DNA of 60,202 bases, taken from positions 1 to 60,202 of the forward strand of contig NZ_JAUSOO010000050.1 of assembly GCF_030656115.1 (NCBI RefSeq), read 5' to 3'. The notes beneath the pieces are model-generated. The model saw only the letters and a list, made by a program, of their open reading frames with translations. It was not told where the DNA came from and ran no database searches. Each line of letters starts with the position of its first letter. Within the stretch, counting starts at the first letter, position 1. This DNA comes from Hydrogenophaga sp. Lineage in GTDB: Bacteria; Pseudomonadota; Gammaproteobacteria; Burkholderiales; Burkholderiaceae_C. Position numbers and translations under genes: made by a program. Shown piece after piece: positions 8,729 through 18,385 of this stretch.

Positions 8729-10192
8729 TCAAAGGACCAAGGGCAAGCGCACAGTAGCGTCCAGACCCACCACCTGTGCGTGTGCTTCGCGGTTGGTCAA
8801 CTCAATACTGCCATTCAGTGAGCGCACGATCCCGAGGCAAATAGCCAAACCCAAACCCGATCCGGTGCTTGCCGTACCCGCCCCCGTCTCGGTGGAAAAA
8901 GGCTGAAATAAACGCTCGCGCAAGTTAGATGAAATGCCGGGGCCACTGTCACTGATGGTAAGTGCAGCGGTCTGTGCATCGCTCACCAAAACGACCGCCA
9001 GACGCGACTCTGCAGGTGTGTGCTTTATGGCGTTATGCAGCAGGTTGCGGCTCAGTTCGCGAAGCGACCAGAGGTGCGAACGCACCAAGGCTGGCGCAAT
9101 GTCAAGTGAAAAGTCAAGCGAACGTTCCGCGATCAAGGCAGAGAGATCAAGTGCCACATCGCGCACCACCTCGGACCAATCGGTACAGGGGGTGGTTTTG
9201 TCTTCTCGAAGTTGTTCGACTTTGGCCAGCGCCAGCATTTGGTTGGCAAGTTCATTGGCTCGCTCGACCGTGTGACCAATTTCCTCAAAGGCCTGCATAG
9301 GTTCGATGTCGCCGCGCAATGCTGATTGCACCTGGACTTTCAGTACCGCCAGTGGCGTGCGCAATTGGTGCGAGGTGTCGCGCACGAACCTCTTTTGGTG
9401 GTCCAGCAAATGGGCCAAGCGAAGCATATGCTGGTTGGTGGCGTCCAGCAACGGCAGCAATTCGCGGGGTGCGCCCGCCGTAGGCAAGGGAGCAAGGTCG
9501 TTGTCGTTGCGTGCTCCCAGCGCGTGACTGAGTGCGCGCACAGGTCGTGTGGCGTGCTGCACGACCAGTACCACCACCATGGCGATTACCAACACAAGCA
9601 CAGCTTGCCGCCACAGGGTATCGAGCAAAATCTGTCTGGCCAAGGTTTCCCGCAATTCCAAGGTTTCAGCCACTTGAATGGTTGCCATGCCCTGACCCCC
9701 CAGGCCTGCTACGGGTTGCAGCAGCACCGCCATGCGCACGGGGACACCGCGGTATTCGTCGTCGTAAAAATGCACCAAGGCGGCGTAAATTTTCTGCGAA
9801 GGCATGGTCTGCGGCCCTGCAGGCAAGTCTTCAAAACCCGAAACGAGTTCGCCCGAAAAGCCGCTGACGCGATAAAACAGACGGCTTCGGTTGTCGGCCT
9901 CGAAGGCTTCAAGTGCCGAGTACAGCAGAGACGACTTTATGTGAGCACTGGAGCCTTCACCGACAACCTCCAATTGTTCGCCCAATGATTTAGCCGTGGC
10001 CAAAAGGGTACGGTCGTAGGCGGTGTCGGCTGCCGCCAGTGCCTGGCGGTAGAGCACCACGGTGTTGATCAGCACAAAGCCGAATACCGGAAGCAAAATA
10101 CCCAACAGCAGGGTTCGCCGCAGGGAGCTGGGCTGGTGCTCACTTGGCGGTGCTTTGTGGAGCAAATCGGCTGCAGCAACAGCAGGTGCCAT
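8729..10192 (-). CDS. sensor histidine kinase, TctE-like
   Basis: A 487-residue inner-membrane sensor kinase. The first membrane helix is at about 27-48 (TLLLGILLPVFGFVLINTVV), followed by a periplasmic sensor region of the 2CSK type, a second helix at about 196-213 and a short HAMP-like linker. The phospho-acceptor is His275 in RDTSHQLRTPLAVLK; the N box (ELSRNLLHNAIKHTP) and G boxes (ISDSGPGI, GSGLGLAICLGIVRSLNG) follow. It overlaps the response-regulator stop by one base, so the two are translated together. The TctE label rests on overall layout; the ligand is unknown and no transporter is adjacent. Confidence 0.88.
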   Translation of the reverse strand: MAPAVAAADLLHKAPPSEHQPSSLRRTLLLGILLPVFGFVLINTVVLYRQALAAADTAYDRTLLATAKSLGEQLEVVGEGSSAHIKSSLLYSALEAFEADNRSRLFYRVSGFSGELVSGFEDLPAGPQTMPSQKIYAALVHFYDDEYRGVPVRMAVLLQPVAGLGGQGMATIQVAETLELRETLARQILLDTLWRQAVLVLVIAMVVVLVVQHATRPVRALSHALGARNDNDLAPLPTAGAPRELLPLLDATNQHMLRLAHLLDHQKRFVRDTSHQLRTPLAVLKVQVQSALRGDIEPMQAFEEIGHTVERANELANQMLALAKVEQLREDKTTPCTDWSEVVRDVALDLSALIAERSLDFSLDIAPALVRSHLWSLRELSRNLLHNAIKHTPAESRLAVVLVSDAQTAALTISDSGPGISSNLRERLFQPFSTETGAGTASTGSGLGLAICLGIVRSLNGSIELTNREAHAQVVGLDATVRLPLVL

Positions 10193-10881
10193 CAGGTTCC
10201 AGCCTTGAGTAAGTAGCCCAGCCCCCTCAGCGTGACAAGTTGAGCGCCGGTGTGTGCAATTTTTTTACGCAAACGATAAGCCACCACCTCAATGGCCTCG
10301 GGTTGTACCTGGCTTTCTCCAGGAAACACCAGTTCAAACAGGCGTTCCTTGGCAATAGCGTGACCTGGGTTGCCCAGTACCGCTCTCAGCAAAGCCAGTT
10401 CGCGCGGAGCCAGCTCCAAAGGCATGCCGTTGAAGTAAGCAGCCCCGCTGTCTTTTTCCAAGTGCATGCCGCACCACACGAGTGGTTTTCCCATTGCGTT
10501 GTGGTGTGTCTCCGTGTTGCCGTTGGCACGGCGCACGAGGGCACGCACACGGGCTTCCAGTTCGTCCAAATCGAAAGGTTTGGGCAGGTAATCGTCAGCA
10601 CCCGTGTTGAGACCCACGATGCGGTCTCCCACAGTACCGCGAGCCGTCAATATGATGGTTGGTGTGGTGAGTCCGGCCGCACGTGCGTCCCCCAACACCA
10701 GCAAACCATCGCGCCCTGGCAGACTCAGGTCCAGCAACACCACATCAGGCAGGCAAGCCTGCCACAGTGCCAGCGCGCGCGCGCCATCCCCACAAGTCAG
10801 CACCTGGATACCGCGGCGCTCAAAAGAGCGCTGCAGTGTGGTCTGCATGGCTGGATTGTCTTCAATGAGCAGCAGTTTCAT
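10192..10881 (-). CDS. OmpR-family response regulator, TctD-like
   Basis: A 229-residue DNA-binding response regulator. The receiver domain (1-120) has the acidic pocket (LLIEDN), the phosphorylated Asp51 in VVLLDLSLPGRDG, and Lys in LPKPFDLDEL. The winged-helix output domain follows (ELAPRELALLRAVLGNPGHA, VVAYRLRKKIAHTGAQLVTL, RGLGYLL). It is the first gene of a pair with the kinase, which starts at its stop codon. Between it and the next gene lies a broken gene on the other strand, so the target operon is not visible. Confidence 0.9.
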   Translation of the reverse strand: MKLLLIEDNPAMQTTLQRSFERRGIQVLTCGDGARALALWQACLPDVVLLDLSLPGRDGLLVLGDARAAGLTTPTIILTARGTVGDRIVGLNTGADDYLPKPFDLDELEARVRALVRRANGNTETHHNAMGKPLVWCGMHLEKDSGAAYFNGMPLELAPRELALLRAVLGNPGHAIAKERLFELVFPGESQVQPEAIEVVAYRLRKKIAHTGAQLVTLRGLGYLLKAGT

Positions 10882-10997
10882 TCTAAGTCGGCAGTGCCGG
10901 AAGCAAAAGTCATACGATTACCGTCAAACCGATAACGTGGCGAGCGACCATGGCTACGACGGCATTGACTGCGTGCTAGGCGCCCAACCCGCACAGT

Positions 10998-11275
10998 GTG
11001 TTGTCGTACTACGACGAGATCATCGTGACGGACACACTGCCCGGGCGTGTTACACAGGCAGGATGAAGAGTTTTCTGTACTCGCGTGGTATCGGCATATT
11101 TGATTATCCGAAGTTTGCCAATCTCTTGCGGAATCGCATCCAATCGGTCTACGCGGCCAACAGCGTGAGCATCGAGCACATCAACAAAAGTCTCATCCGC
11201 AAGGAAGACCTGTTGGATCGCGTGCTGGCAGTGCGCGGCAATGCACCAAGCATGGTGCGTGTGATTGGCACCGAT
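10998..11275 (+). pseudogene. broken conserved protein of unknown function
   Basis: One frame gives VLSYYDEIIVTDTLPGRVTQ and hits a stop at 11064. A shift of one base at about 11062 continues with MKSFLYSRGIGIFDYPKFAN, LLRNRIQ and then SVSIEHINKSLIRKEDLLDR to about 11270. I recall this pattern from the start of a longer conserved bacterial protein of unknown function often found in mobile or accessory DNA. The rest is missing; DUF1178 begins at once on the other strand. It has both a frameshift and a 3' truncation. Confidence 0.5.
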
Positions 11276-11319
11276 GACTTTCGCCCAGCTCGATCCGCGC
11301 CATGCACGGCACACACGAT

Positions 11320-11802
11320 TTACTGCAGGGTTTCATTGAGCGCAAGAATATCCGGTAGCGGCACCACATCAATACCTTCATCCACCAACTCCATAGCCAC
11401 TTCTGGGGTGGTGCGTCCGCGAATGTTGCTCGGGGCCATATCGCCGTGGTGCATGGCCCGAGCCTGATCGGCAAAGCGGTCTCCCACATCTTCGGTGTTG
11501 GCGATCACCTGACGCATGGCTTTGAGCAACTGCGCCTGAAGCTGTTTGGCCGGTGCTGCCTGATTCGAGCCAACATGGGCGTTAACGCCGGTCTCAGCTT
11601 CTGCAGTTACCGATAGACGTGAACTCTCCCGGCTTGTGCTCAGGTTCAGTCTCGGAGCACTCAGCATTTTCTGAATCTGCATATCGCCACACAGTGGACA
11701 ACTCAGCAACCCGCGCGCTTGCTGGCTAGCGTAGTCGTCTTCCGACGCAAACCAGCCTTCAAAACCATGCTGGCGAGCACACTGCAGATTGAGGACTTTC
11801 AT
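11320..11802 (-). CDS. DUF1178 family protein
   Basis: A 160-residue protein of the DUF1178 family, common in Burkholderiales. It begins MKVLNLQCARQHGFEGWFAS and has the paired cysteines of a zinc-ribbon-like N-terminus (LSCPLCGDMQIQKML). The C-terminal half is helical and ends LPDILALNETLQ. I chose the ATG at 11802 over an upstream ATG at 11871 because family members begin MKV. It starts 8 bases after the Nudix stop on the same strand, so the two are probably co-transcribed. Function is unknown. Confidence 0.88.
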   Translation of the reverse strand: MKVLNLQCARQHGFEGWFASEDDYASQQARGLLSCPLCGDMQIQKMLSAPRLNLSTSRESSRLSVTAEAETGVNAHVGSNQAAPAKQLQAQLLKAMRQVIANTEDVGDRFADQARAMHHGDMAPSNIRGRTTPEVAMELVDEGIDVVPLPDILALNETLQ

Positions 11803-11810
11803 GAACGCAA

Positions 11811-12434
11811 TTATCCAGTGCAAGTGAGGTGCGAAAGAACGGGAGGCGCATGGCTCCAGTCCAGCACCCAATCACCGTGCAGCACATTCTGCAACCACAA
11901 CGCACCCACCAGCGTCTTGCCGTCGATAACCTCACCAGAGCGACACCAGAACTGGAGCTCGGCTGGTGAAGCGGCGAACACATCGAGAAACTCGCCATCG
12001 TCCAGGTGACGTTCTCCCAAACTCAGACCGCGTGCGAACCAAATATCGATGATTTCATTGGAATACCCGATGGTGGGGGCCAACCGACCTGCGAACGCCC
12101 ACTCGCTGGCACTGTAGCCTGTTTCTTCCAATAACTCGCGCTTTGCGCACAGCAAACTGGCCTCGCCCGCATCCAGCTTGCCTGCAGGAAATTCAATCAT
12201 GACTTGCTGCATCGGGTGTCGAAACTGACGCTCTAACACAACCCGACCGTCGTCCAGCAATGCAATCACCATTACGGCACCGGGATGCAACACAAACTCG
12301 CGTGTGGCTTCTTGTCCGGAAGGCAGGCGCACGGTGTCTCGCACCACATGCAGAAAATGACCTTGCAACAACTTGGTTCGGGAAACAAGGGTTTCGGACA
12401 GGTGAGCATCAACGGCGGCAGGCGTTTGAGGCAT
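11811..12434 (-). CDS. Nudix hydrolase, ADP-ribose pyrophosphatase type
   Basis: A 207-residue cytoplasmic Nudix hydrolase likely to cleave ADP-ribose or related nucleoside diphosphates. The Nudix box is intact: GKLDAGEASLLCAKRELLEE followed by TGY. Before it stands the typical VVLERQFRHPMQQVMIEFPA strand-loop of NudF-like enzymes. I start it at 12434 (MPQTPAAVDAHLSETLVSR); an upstream ATG at 12500 adds 22 unlikely residues. It follows DUF2818 and precedes DUF1178 on the same strand, an order common downstream of nuoN in this group. Confidence 0.9.
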   Translation of the reverse strand: MPQTPAAVDAHLSETLVSRTKLLQGHFLHVVRDTVRLPSGQEATREFVLHPGAVMVIALLDDGRVVLERQFRHPMQQVMIEFPAGKLDAGEASLLCAKRELLEETGYSASEWAFAGRLAPTIGYSNEIIDIWFARGLSLGERHLDDGEFLDVFAASPAELQFWCRSGEVIDGKTLVGALWLQNVLHGDWVLDWSHAPPVLSHLTCTG

Positions 12435-12606
12435 AGGAGTAACCGGTGATTCAGAACAATAGCCTAGAAGCAAGCTCGGCAGAAAGTATTGAAGCCACAC
12501 GGGTGGGGGAAACCCACTTCAAACCTGCTTTTGAAGATTTTGACCGGTCCACAGCCGGAAAACCATGGATCGACCGGAAAAGCCCGTCCAAGCACCACAC
12601 CTGTCG

Positions 12607-12909
12607 TCAACCGCGACGTTTGAAAAGGTAGCGGTACACGAAGCCAGGAAAAGCCAGAGTCAGGAACAGCGCACCCGTAGTGGCGTAAAACTCCCAACCT
12701 TGAGGGTAGATCTGACCCGCCGATTGCTCCAGAGCCAAACCGAATACCCCCACCAAGAGGTAACACACAAACAACTCACCCACACGCAGCCAGAGCGTTT
12801 TGGGTTGGTTGCGAGGAATCACGGCCAGCCAACGGTTGTTGACGAAAGGCAAGTTGGCAGCGATCAAGGCTGCCATCAGCACCAGCCAAACAGAGAGGGT
12901 ATGGGTCAT
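12607..12909 (-). CDS. DUF2818 family membrane protein
   Basis: A 100-residue membrane protein of the DUF2818 family. About three hydrophobic helices are seen (TLSVWLVLMAALIAANLPF, LFVCYLLVGVFGLAL, FYATTGALFLTLAFPGFVYR). It lies 79 bases after nuoN on the same strand; DUF2818 is regularly found right after the nuo operon in betaproteobacteria, which suggests a link to complex I, but no function is established. The start at 12909 (MTHTLSVW) is preferred to an upstream ATG at 13020. Confidence 0.88.
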   Translation of the reverse strand: MTHTLSVWLVLMAALIAANLPFVNNRWLAVIPRNQPKTLWLRVGELFVCYLLVGVFGLALEQSAGQIYPQGWEFYATTGALFLTLAFPGFVYRYLFKRRG

Positions 12910-12988
12910 AGGTGCAGTTTGAGCCAGTGAGATGCTGCAAGTTTCAGACAGACACACCGACGCACATGCCGGTGATCTGCCTTCTGAT

Positions 12989-14485
12989 TCAAATGAACAG
13001 GGATGCCACGGCCTGAGCACAAAGGGCCATCAGGCCGCCTGGCACAATGCCCAGAACCAACACCAATGCACCGTTCAGCATGAGCACCGATCGCACGTCC
13101 GCAGCGGCCACAATTTCGGCAGTTTGCGTGGGCGCATCAAAGTACATGACCTTGACCAAGCGCAGGTAGTAGAACGCGCCCACCAGCGACATCAAGACAG
13201 CAAACACCGCCAGACCGATGTAGAACCCGTCGCTGGATGCGAGCAGCGCCTGCAGCACGGACAGCTTGGCGTAAAAACCCACCAGCGGCGGCACGCCTGC
13301 CAGAGAAAACATGCACACGGCCATGACACCGGCGTAGAGCGGGCTGCGCTGGTTCAGACCTGCCAGATCGCTGATGTTTTCAGACTCGAACCCGCTGCGC
13401 GAAAGCAAGAGAATCACACCAAAGGTGCCCAGCGTGGTGAGCACGTAGGTGACCACGTAAAACATGGACGAACCGTAGGCGTTGGCCATGTTGCTGGCGT
13501 CGCCCTGCACCACACCGGCCAGCAAACCCAGCAACATGAAACCCATCTGGGCAATGGTGGAAAAGGCCAGCATGCGCTTGAGGTTGATCTGTGCAATGGC
13601 TGCAAAGTTGCCTACCAGCAAGGACATCACCGACAACACCGCCAACATTTGCTGCCAGTCGAAGGCCAACGGCTGCAAGCCTTCCACCAGCAAGCGCACC
13701 ACGATGGCAAAGGCCGCCAGCTTGGGGGCGCCACCAATCATCAGGGTCACCGCAGTGGGGGCGCCGTGATAGACATCGGGCACCCACATATGAAAGGGAA
13801 CGACACCCAGCTTGAAGGCCAGGCCGGCCACCAGGAACACCAGACCCAGGGTCAGCACCTGGGCCGAGCCTTTGAGCATCGCTTCGCCGCCCGCAATGAC
13901 CTTCATCACCTCGGCCAGATCCAGCGAGCCGGTGGCACCGTAGACCATCGACATGCCATACAAGAGGAAGCCGCTGGCCAGAGCGCCCAGCACAAAATAC
14001 TTCATGGCAGCCTCGGTGGCTTGCACGTCGTCGCGGCGCAGGGCCACCAGAGCGTAGCTGGACAGCGTGAGCAATTCCAGGCCGAGATAGATCACCAGGA
14101 AGTTGTGGCCCGAGATCATGACAAACATGCCCAGCAGAGCAAACAGGCTCAGCGTAAACAATTCGCCACCACGCAGCATGTCGCGGGCACCAGCGTAGGC
14201 ACGGCCGTACACCAGGGTCACCATCATGGCGAGCGCAGCGAAACACTTGAGCCAATTGCCCATGGGGTCGCTGACGACCATGCCGCCCCAGCCCATGATG
14301 GTCTCGCCGGAACTGGCGTAATAACCCTGCAACAGGGCTACCACGGCCAGCGTCAGCAGTGTGAGCACATAAGTGGCACCACGCAGTGGCGACTTGACGC
14401 CGAGGTCCAGCAGCGCGATCACGCAAGCCATCACCAGCAACAGGATTTCAGGGTAAGCCGTGACCCAGCTGAGATTGTCAATCAT
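12989..14485 (-). CDS. nuoN: NADH-quinone oxidoreductase subunit N
   Basis: A 498-residue antiporter-like membrane subunit of complex I (ND2 homologue), with about 14 hydrophobic helices. Family features are [40 protein letters not shown] (with the conserved lysine and proline-containing broken helix) and [20 protein letters not shown]. It is the last nuo gene, 35 bases after nuoM. It carries one of the proton-pumping channels of the membrane arm. Confidence 0.96.
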   Translation of the reverse strand: MIDNLSWVTAYPEILLLVMACVIALLDLGVKSPLRGATYVLTLLTLAVVALLQGYYASSGETIMGWGGMVVSDPMGNWLKCFAALAMMVTLVYGRAYAGARDMLRGGELFTLSLFALLGMFVMISGHNFLVIYLGLELLTLSSYALVALRRDDVQATEAAMKYFVLGALASGFLLYGMSMVYGATGSLDLAEVMKVIAGGEAMLKGSAQVLTLGLVFLVAGLAFKLGVVPFHMWVPDVYHGAPTAVTLMIGGAPKLAAFAIVVRLLVEGLQPLAFDWQQMLAVLSVMSLLVGNFAAIAQINLKRMLAFSTIAQMGFMLLGLLAGVVQGDASNMANAYGSSMFYVVTYVLTTLGTFGVILLLSRSGFESENISDLAGLNQRSPLYAGVMAVCMFSLAGVPPLVGFYAKLSVLQALLASSDGFYIGLAVFAVLMSLVGAFYYLRLVKVMYFDAPTQTAEIVAAADVRSVLMLNGALVLVLGIVPGGLMALCAQAVASLFI

Positions 14486-14520
14486 GTAAGCGCTCTCTTT
14501 TATTTTGACCGGTCACGGAA

Positions 14521-15996
14521 TCAATTCAGTTTGGAGATGGCAACGTGGCGCAGCAGATCCGCGACCGAAGCGTCCATCACATCGGTAAATGGCTTGGGAT
14601 ACACACCCATGAACAGCACGGCAATGGCCAGTGAAGCCATCACCAGAAATTCGCGGGGGTTGAGGTCGGTCAAGCCCTTGACGTTGTCGTTACCGACAGG
14701 ACCCAGGTAGACGCGCTTGAACATCCACAAGGAATAGGCGGCACCAAAAATCAGCGCTGTCGCGGCAGCAGAGCCCACCCAGAAGTTGGATTTGACCGCG
14801 GCCAGAATGACCATCCACTCACCCACAAAACCAGCAGTCCCCGGCAAGCCGCAATTGGCCATGACAAACAGCAACGCAAAGGCCGAAAAATTGGGCATGG
14901 TGTTCACAACGCCACCATAGTCGGCAATTTCCCGCGAATGCACACGGTCGTACAGCACACCAATGGCCAGGAACATGGCCGCAGACACAAAGCCGTGCGC
15001 AATCATCTGCACGATGGCACCCGACACACCGAGGTCACTGAACACAAAGAAGCCCAGCGTCACGAAGCCCATGTGAGCCACCGACGAATAGGCCACCAGC
15101 TTCTTCATGTCTTGCTGCACCATGGCCACCAGGCCCACATACACCACCGCCACGAGCGACAGCGCAATCATGAGCCAAGCCCATTCTTGCGAAGCGTCCG
15201 GCAGGATCGGCAGCGAAAAACGCAAAAAGCCGTAAGCACCCAGCTTTAGCATGATGGCGGCCAGCACGGCAGAACCACCCGTAGGCGCTTCAACGTGAAC
15301 GTCTGGCAACCAGGTGTGCACCGGCCACATGGGCACCTTCACGGCGAAGGCGGCGAAGAAGGCAAAGAACAACAGCGTCTGCGCCGTGCTGCTCAAGGGC
15401 AATTTGTACCAGTCAGCCAGCGCGAAGCTCCCGCCAGACTGGGTGTAGAGGTAAATCAGAGCCACCAGCATGAGCAGCGAACCCATGAGCGTGTACAGGA
15501 AGAACTTGAACGCGGCGTAAATCTTGTTGGGACCGCCCCAGATGCCGATGATGAGGTACATCGGAATCAGGGTGGCTTCGAAGAACACGTAAAACAGCAT
15601 CGCGTCCTGCGCGCTGAACACGCCGATCATCAAGCCCGACAGAATCAGGAATGCCCCCATGTACTGGTTCACTCGGCGGGTGATCGACTCCCAACTCGCG
15701 ACCACCACCACCACGTTGATGAATGCCGTCAGCAGCACCAGCCAGAGCGAGATGCCATCCACGCCCAGGTGGTAATGCACGTTGAAGCGCTCAATCCAGA
15801 GGCCCTTTTCAACGAACTGCATCGCAGCGGTACCTATTTCGAAACCGCTGTAAAGCGGAATGGTCACAGCCAGCGACACCAGCGCACCCACCAGCGCTAT
15901 CCAGCGCACCACATGTGCCTGATCGTCACGGCCCAAGGCCAGCAGCACAACGCCAAAGAAAATCGGCGTCCAAATCGCAAGGCTCAGCAAACCCAT
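14521..15996 (-). CDS. nuoM: NADH-quinone oxidoreductase subunit M
   Basis: A 491-residue antiporter-like subunit (ND4 homologue) of the complex I membrane arm. Signatures are FNVHYHLGVDGISLWLVLLT, the conserved glutamate in FYVFFEATLIPMYLIIGIWG, KVPMWPVHTWLPDVHVEAPT and AYSSVAHMGFVTLGFFVFSD. It begins 13 bases after nuoL and is full length. Confidence 0.96.
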   Translation of the reverse strand: MGLLSLAIWTPIFFGVVLLALGRDDQAHVVRWIALVGALVSLAVTIPLYSGFEIGTAAMQFVEKGLWIERFNVHYHLGVDGISLWLVLLTAFINVVVVVASWESITRRVNQYMGAFLILSGLMIGVFSAQDAMLFYVFFEATLIPMYLIIGIWGGPNKIYAAFKFFLYTLMGSLLMLVALIYLYTQSGGSFALADWYKLPLSSTAQTLLFFAFFAAFAVKVPMWPVHTWLPDVHVEAPTGGSAVLAAIMLKLGAYGFLRFSLPILPDASQEWAWLMIALSLVAVVYVGLVAMVQQDMKKLVAYSSVAHMGFVTLGFFVFSDLGVSGAIVQMIAHGFVSAAMFLAIGVLYDRVHSREIADYGGVVNTMPNFSAFALLFVMANCGLPGTAGFVGEWMVILAAVKSNFWVGSAAATALIFGAAYSLWMFKRVYLGPVGNDNVKGLTDLNPREFLVMASLAIAVLFMGVYPKPFTDVMDASVADLLRHVAISKLN

Positions 15997-16009
15997 CTTG
16001 TTCTTCCTC

Positions 16010-18040
16010 TTATTTGGCGAGCCACACGAAATACGTCATGAACAGCAACACGCCCACGATCATTACCAGCGCGTAGTGGTACAGGTAGCCTGTCTGCGCT
16101 TGACGCACCAAAGACGACACCCAACCAACCAGTTTCCAACTGGCGTTGACCACACCACCCTCAATCAACACACGATCGCCGCCCTTCCACAGACCAATGC
16201 CCAGGCCACGTGCGCCTTTGGCCAGCACGTTTTCGTTGAACCAGTCAAGGTAGTACTTGTTTTCCAGAATGGTGACGACGGGCTTGAGCGCACGGCCAAT
16301 GGCCGCCGGCACCGCCGGGTTGATCAGGTACATGTACCAAGCCATAACAGCACCACCCAAGGCCAGGTACAACGGTGGGGTGTAGAGCGCATGGCTCAGC
16401 ATGGCCAGCGGTCCATGGAAGATTTCAGCAAATTTCGCCATCGCGGGATGAGCATCGCTGTTGATGGTGATGGCGTCCTTGAGGAAGTCACCGAACAACA
16501 TAGGCTCAATCGTCATGTAACCGATCACCACAGAGGGAATCGCCAGCAAGATCAGCGGCACCGTCACCACCCAGGGAGACTCGTGTGGTTTACCGTCACC
16601 GTGGTGCCCATGGTCATGGTGGTGGTCGTCGTGCCCATGGTGGGCATCGGGGTTTTGGTCATAACGCTCTTGACCGTGGAACACGAGGAAATACAGGCGG
16701 AACGAATAGAAAGACGTCACGAACACGCCAGCCAGCACCGCGAAGTAAGCGAAACCCGAGGCCGGCAGGTTGCTGAAGTGCACCGCCTCAATGATGCTAT
16801 CTTTGGAGTAGAAACCCGAGAACAGCGGCGTGCCAATCAGGGCCAGCGTGCCCAGCAAGGAGGTGATCCAGGTGATAGGCATGTACTTGCGAACGGCACC
16901 CATCCAGCGAATGTCTTGATTGTGATGCAGACCCATGATGACCGAGCCCGCCGCCAAGAACAGCAGTGCCTTGAAGAAAGCATGCGTCATCAAATGGAAC
17001 ACCGCGACCGAGTAAGCCGACGCGCCCAGAGCAACCGTCATGTAGCCCAATTGAGACAGTGTCGAATACGCCACCACCCGCTTGATGTCGTTTTGGATGA
17101 TGCCCAGAAAGCCCATGAACAAGGCCGTGATGGCACCAATGACCATGATGAAGTTGAGCGCCGTGTCCGACATCTCGAACAGCGGTGACATGCGCGACAC
17201 CATGAAAATACCTGCCGTCACCATGGTGGCCGCGTGGATCAGCGCCGAGATGGGGGTCGGACCTTCCATCGAATCGGGCAGCCACACATGCAAAGGGAAC
17301 TGCGCGGACTTGCCCATCGCACCGATGAACAGGCAAATGCAGATCACCGTGACCAGCAACCAGTCTGTGCCGGGGAAACCCAGCGTACCCAGCTCGGGCG
17401 CTTTGGCAAAAATCTCGGTGTAGTTCAAGCTGCCGGTGTAGGCCACGATCAGGCCGATGCCCAGAATGAAGCCGAAGTCACCCACGCGGTTGACGAGGAA
17501 AGCCTTCATGTTGGCAAAAATCGCGGTGGGCTTGTTGAACCAGAAACCGATCAGCAGGTAGGACACGAGACCCACCGCTTCCCAGCCAAAGAACAGCTGA
17601 AGCAGGTTGTTGCTCATCACCAGCATCAGCATGGAAAAGGTGAAGAGAGAGATGTACGCAAAGAAGCGGTTGTAGCCGGCATCTTCTTCCATGTAGCCAA
17701 TGGTGTAGAGGTGCACCATGAGCGACACGAAGGTCACGACGACCATCATCATGGCGGTGAGTCCATCGACCATGAAGCCGATTTCCATCTTCAGGCCACC
17801 CACCACCATCCATTCGTAGATGGTTTCATTGAAGCGCGCACCATCCATCGCCACGCTCTTGAGCGTCATGGCAGACAGGATGAAGGCGATGAACACGCCC
17901 AGGATGGTGAGCGTGTGGGAGGTGCGGCGACCGATGACGTTGCCGCCAAAGGTAGTGCCCAGAATACCCGCGAGGGCTGCACCCACCAGCGGAGCCAGTG
18001 GGACGGCCAAGAGTGTACTTGCAGAAAGGGTGGTGCTCAT
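16010..18040 (-). CDS. nuoL: NADH-quinone oxidoreductase subunit L
   Basis: A 676-residue antiporter-like subunit (ND5 homologue), the distal pump of complex I with the long lateral helix. Signatures: FMVDGLTAMMMVVVTFVSLM, FFGWEAVGLVSYLLIGFWF, KSAQFPLHVWLPDSMEGPTP and RVVAYSTLSQLGYMTVALGA. Near residues 460-482 is an unusual charged loop with nine histidines in twenty residues (DAHHGHDDHHHDHGHHGDGK), discussed in the findings. It sits 27 bases after nuoK. Confidence 0.96.
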   Translation of the reverse strand: MSTTLSASTLLAVPLAPLVGAALAGILGTTFGGNVIGRRTSHTLTILGVFIAFILSAMTLKSVAMDGARFNETIYEWMVVGGLKMEIGFMVDGLTAMMMVVVTFVSLMVHLYTIGYMEEDAGYNRFFAYISLFTFSMLMLVMSNNLLQLFFGWEAVGLVSYLLIGFWFNKPTAIFANMKAFLVNRVGDFGFILGIGLIVAYTGSLNYTEIFAKAPELGTLGFPGTDWLLVTVICICLFIGAMGKSAQFPLHVWLPDSMEGPTPISALIHAATMVTAGIFMVSRMSPLFEMSDTALNFIMVIGAITALFMGFLGIIQNDIKRVVAYSTLSQLGYMTVALGASAYSVAVFHLMTHAFFKALLFLAAGSVIMGLHHNQDIRWMGAVRKYMPITWITSLLGTLALIGTPLFSGFYSKDSIIEAVHFSNLPASGFAYFAVLAGVFVTSFYSFRLYFLVFHGQERYDQNPDAHHGHDDHHHDHGHHGDGKPHESPWVVTVPLILLAIPSVVIGYMTIEPMLFGDFLKDAITINSDAHPAMAKFAEIFHGPLAMLSHALYTPPLYLALGGAVMAWYMYLINPAVPAAIGRALKPVVTILENKYYLDWFNENVLAKGARGLGIGLWKGGDRVLIEGGVVNASWKLVGWVSSLVRQAQTGYLYHYALVMIVGVLLFMTYFVWLAK

Positions 18041-18067
18041 GGTGTTCTTGCCTCTTCGGGTACGGGC

Positions 18068-18385
18068 TTAACCCTTGAGGGTGTTGAGTTCTTCGACGCT
18101 GATCGACGACTTGTTTCGGAACAGCAGCATCAGAATGGCCAAACCAATCGCCGATTCGGCAGCCGCCACCGTCAAGATGAAGAACACGAAGACCTGTCCA
18201 TGCAAATCACCCAAGAAATGGGAGAACGCCACGAAGTTCATGTTGACCGCCAACAGCATCAGTTCGATGGCCATGAGCAACACGATGAGGTTCTTGCGGT
18301 TCAGGAAGATCCCGACCACAGACAGCGTGAACAGAATCGCGCCCACAGTGAGAAAGTGACCCAGGGTCAGACTGGTGAGGCTCAT
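18068..18385 (-). CDS. nuoK: NADH-quinone oxidoreductase subunit K
   Basis: A 105-residue membrane subunit (ND4L homologue) with three helices. The two conserved membrane glutamates are present (in [19 protein letters not shown] and [15 protein letters not shown]). Its ATG overlaps the nuoJ stop by 4 bases (ATGA), which points to coupled translation. Confidence 0.95.
   Translation of the reverse strand: MSLTSLTLGHFLTVGAILFTLSVVGIFLNRKNLIVLLMAIELMLLAVNMNFVAFSHFLGDLHGQVFVFFILTVAAAESAIGLAILMLLFRNKSSISVEELNTLKG

Noticed and set aside
12932..14710. 592-residue open frame on the plus strand opposite nuoN
   Set aside because: It is rich in His, Gln and Arg with no known motif, a typical shadow of a GC-rich membrane protein gene; nuoN on the minus strand is certain.
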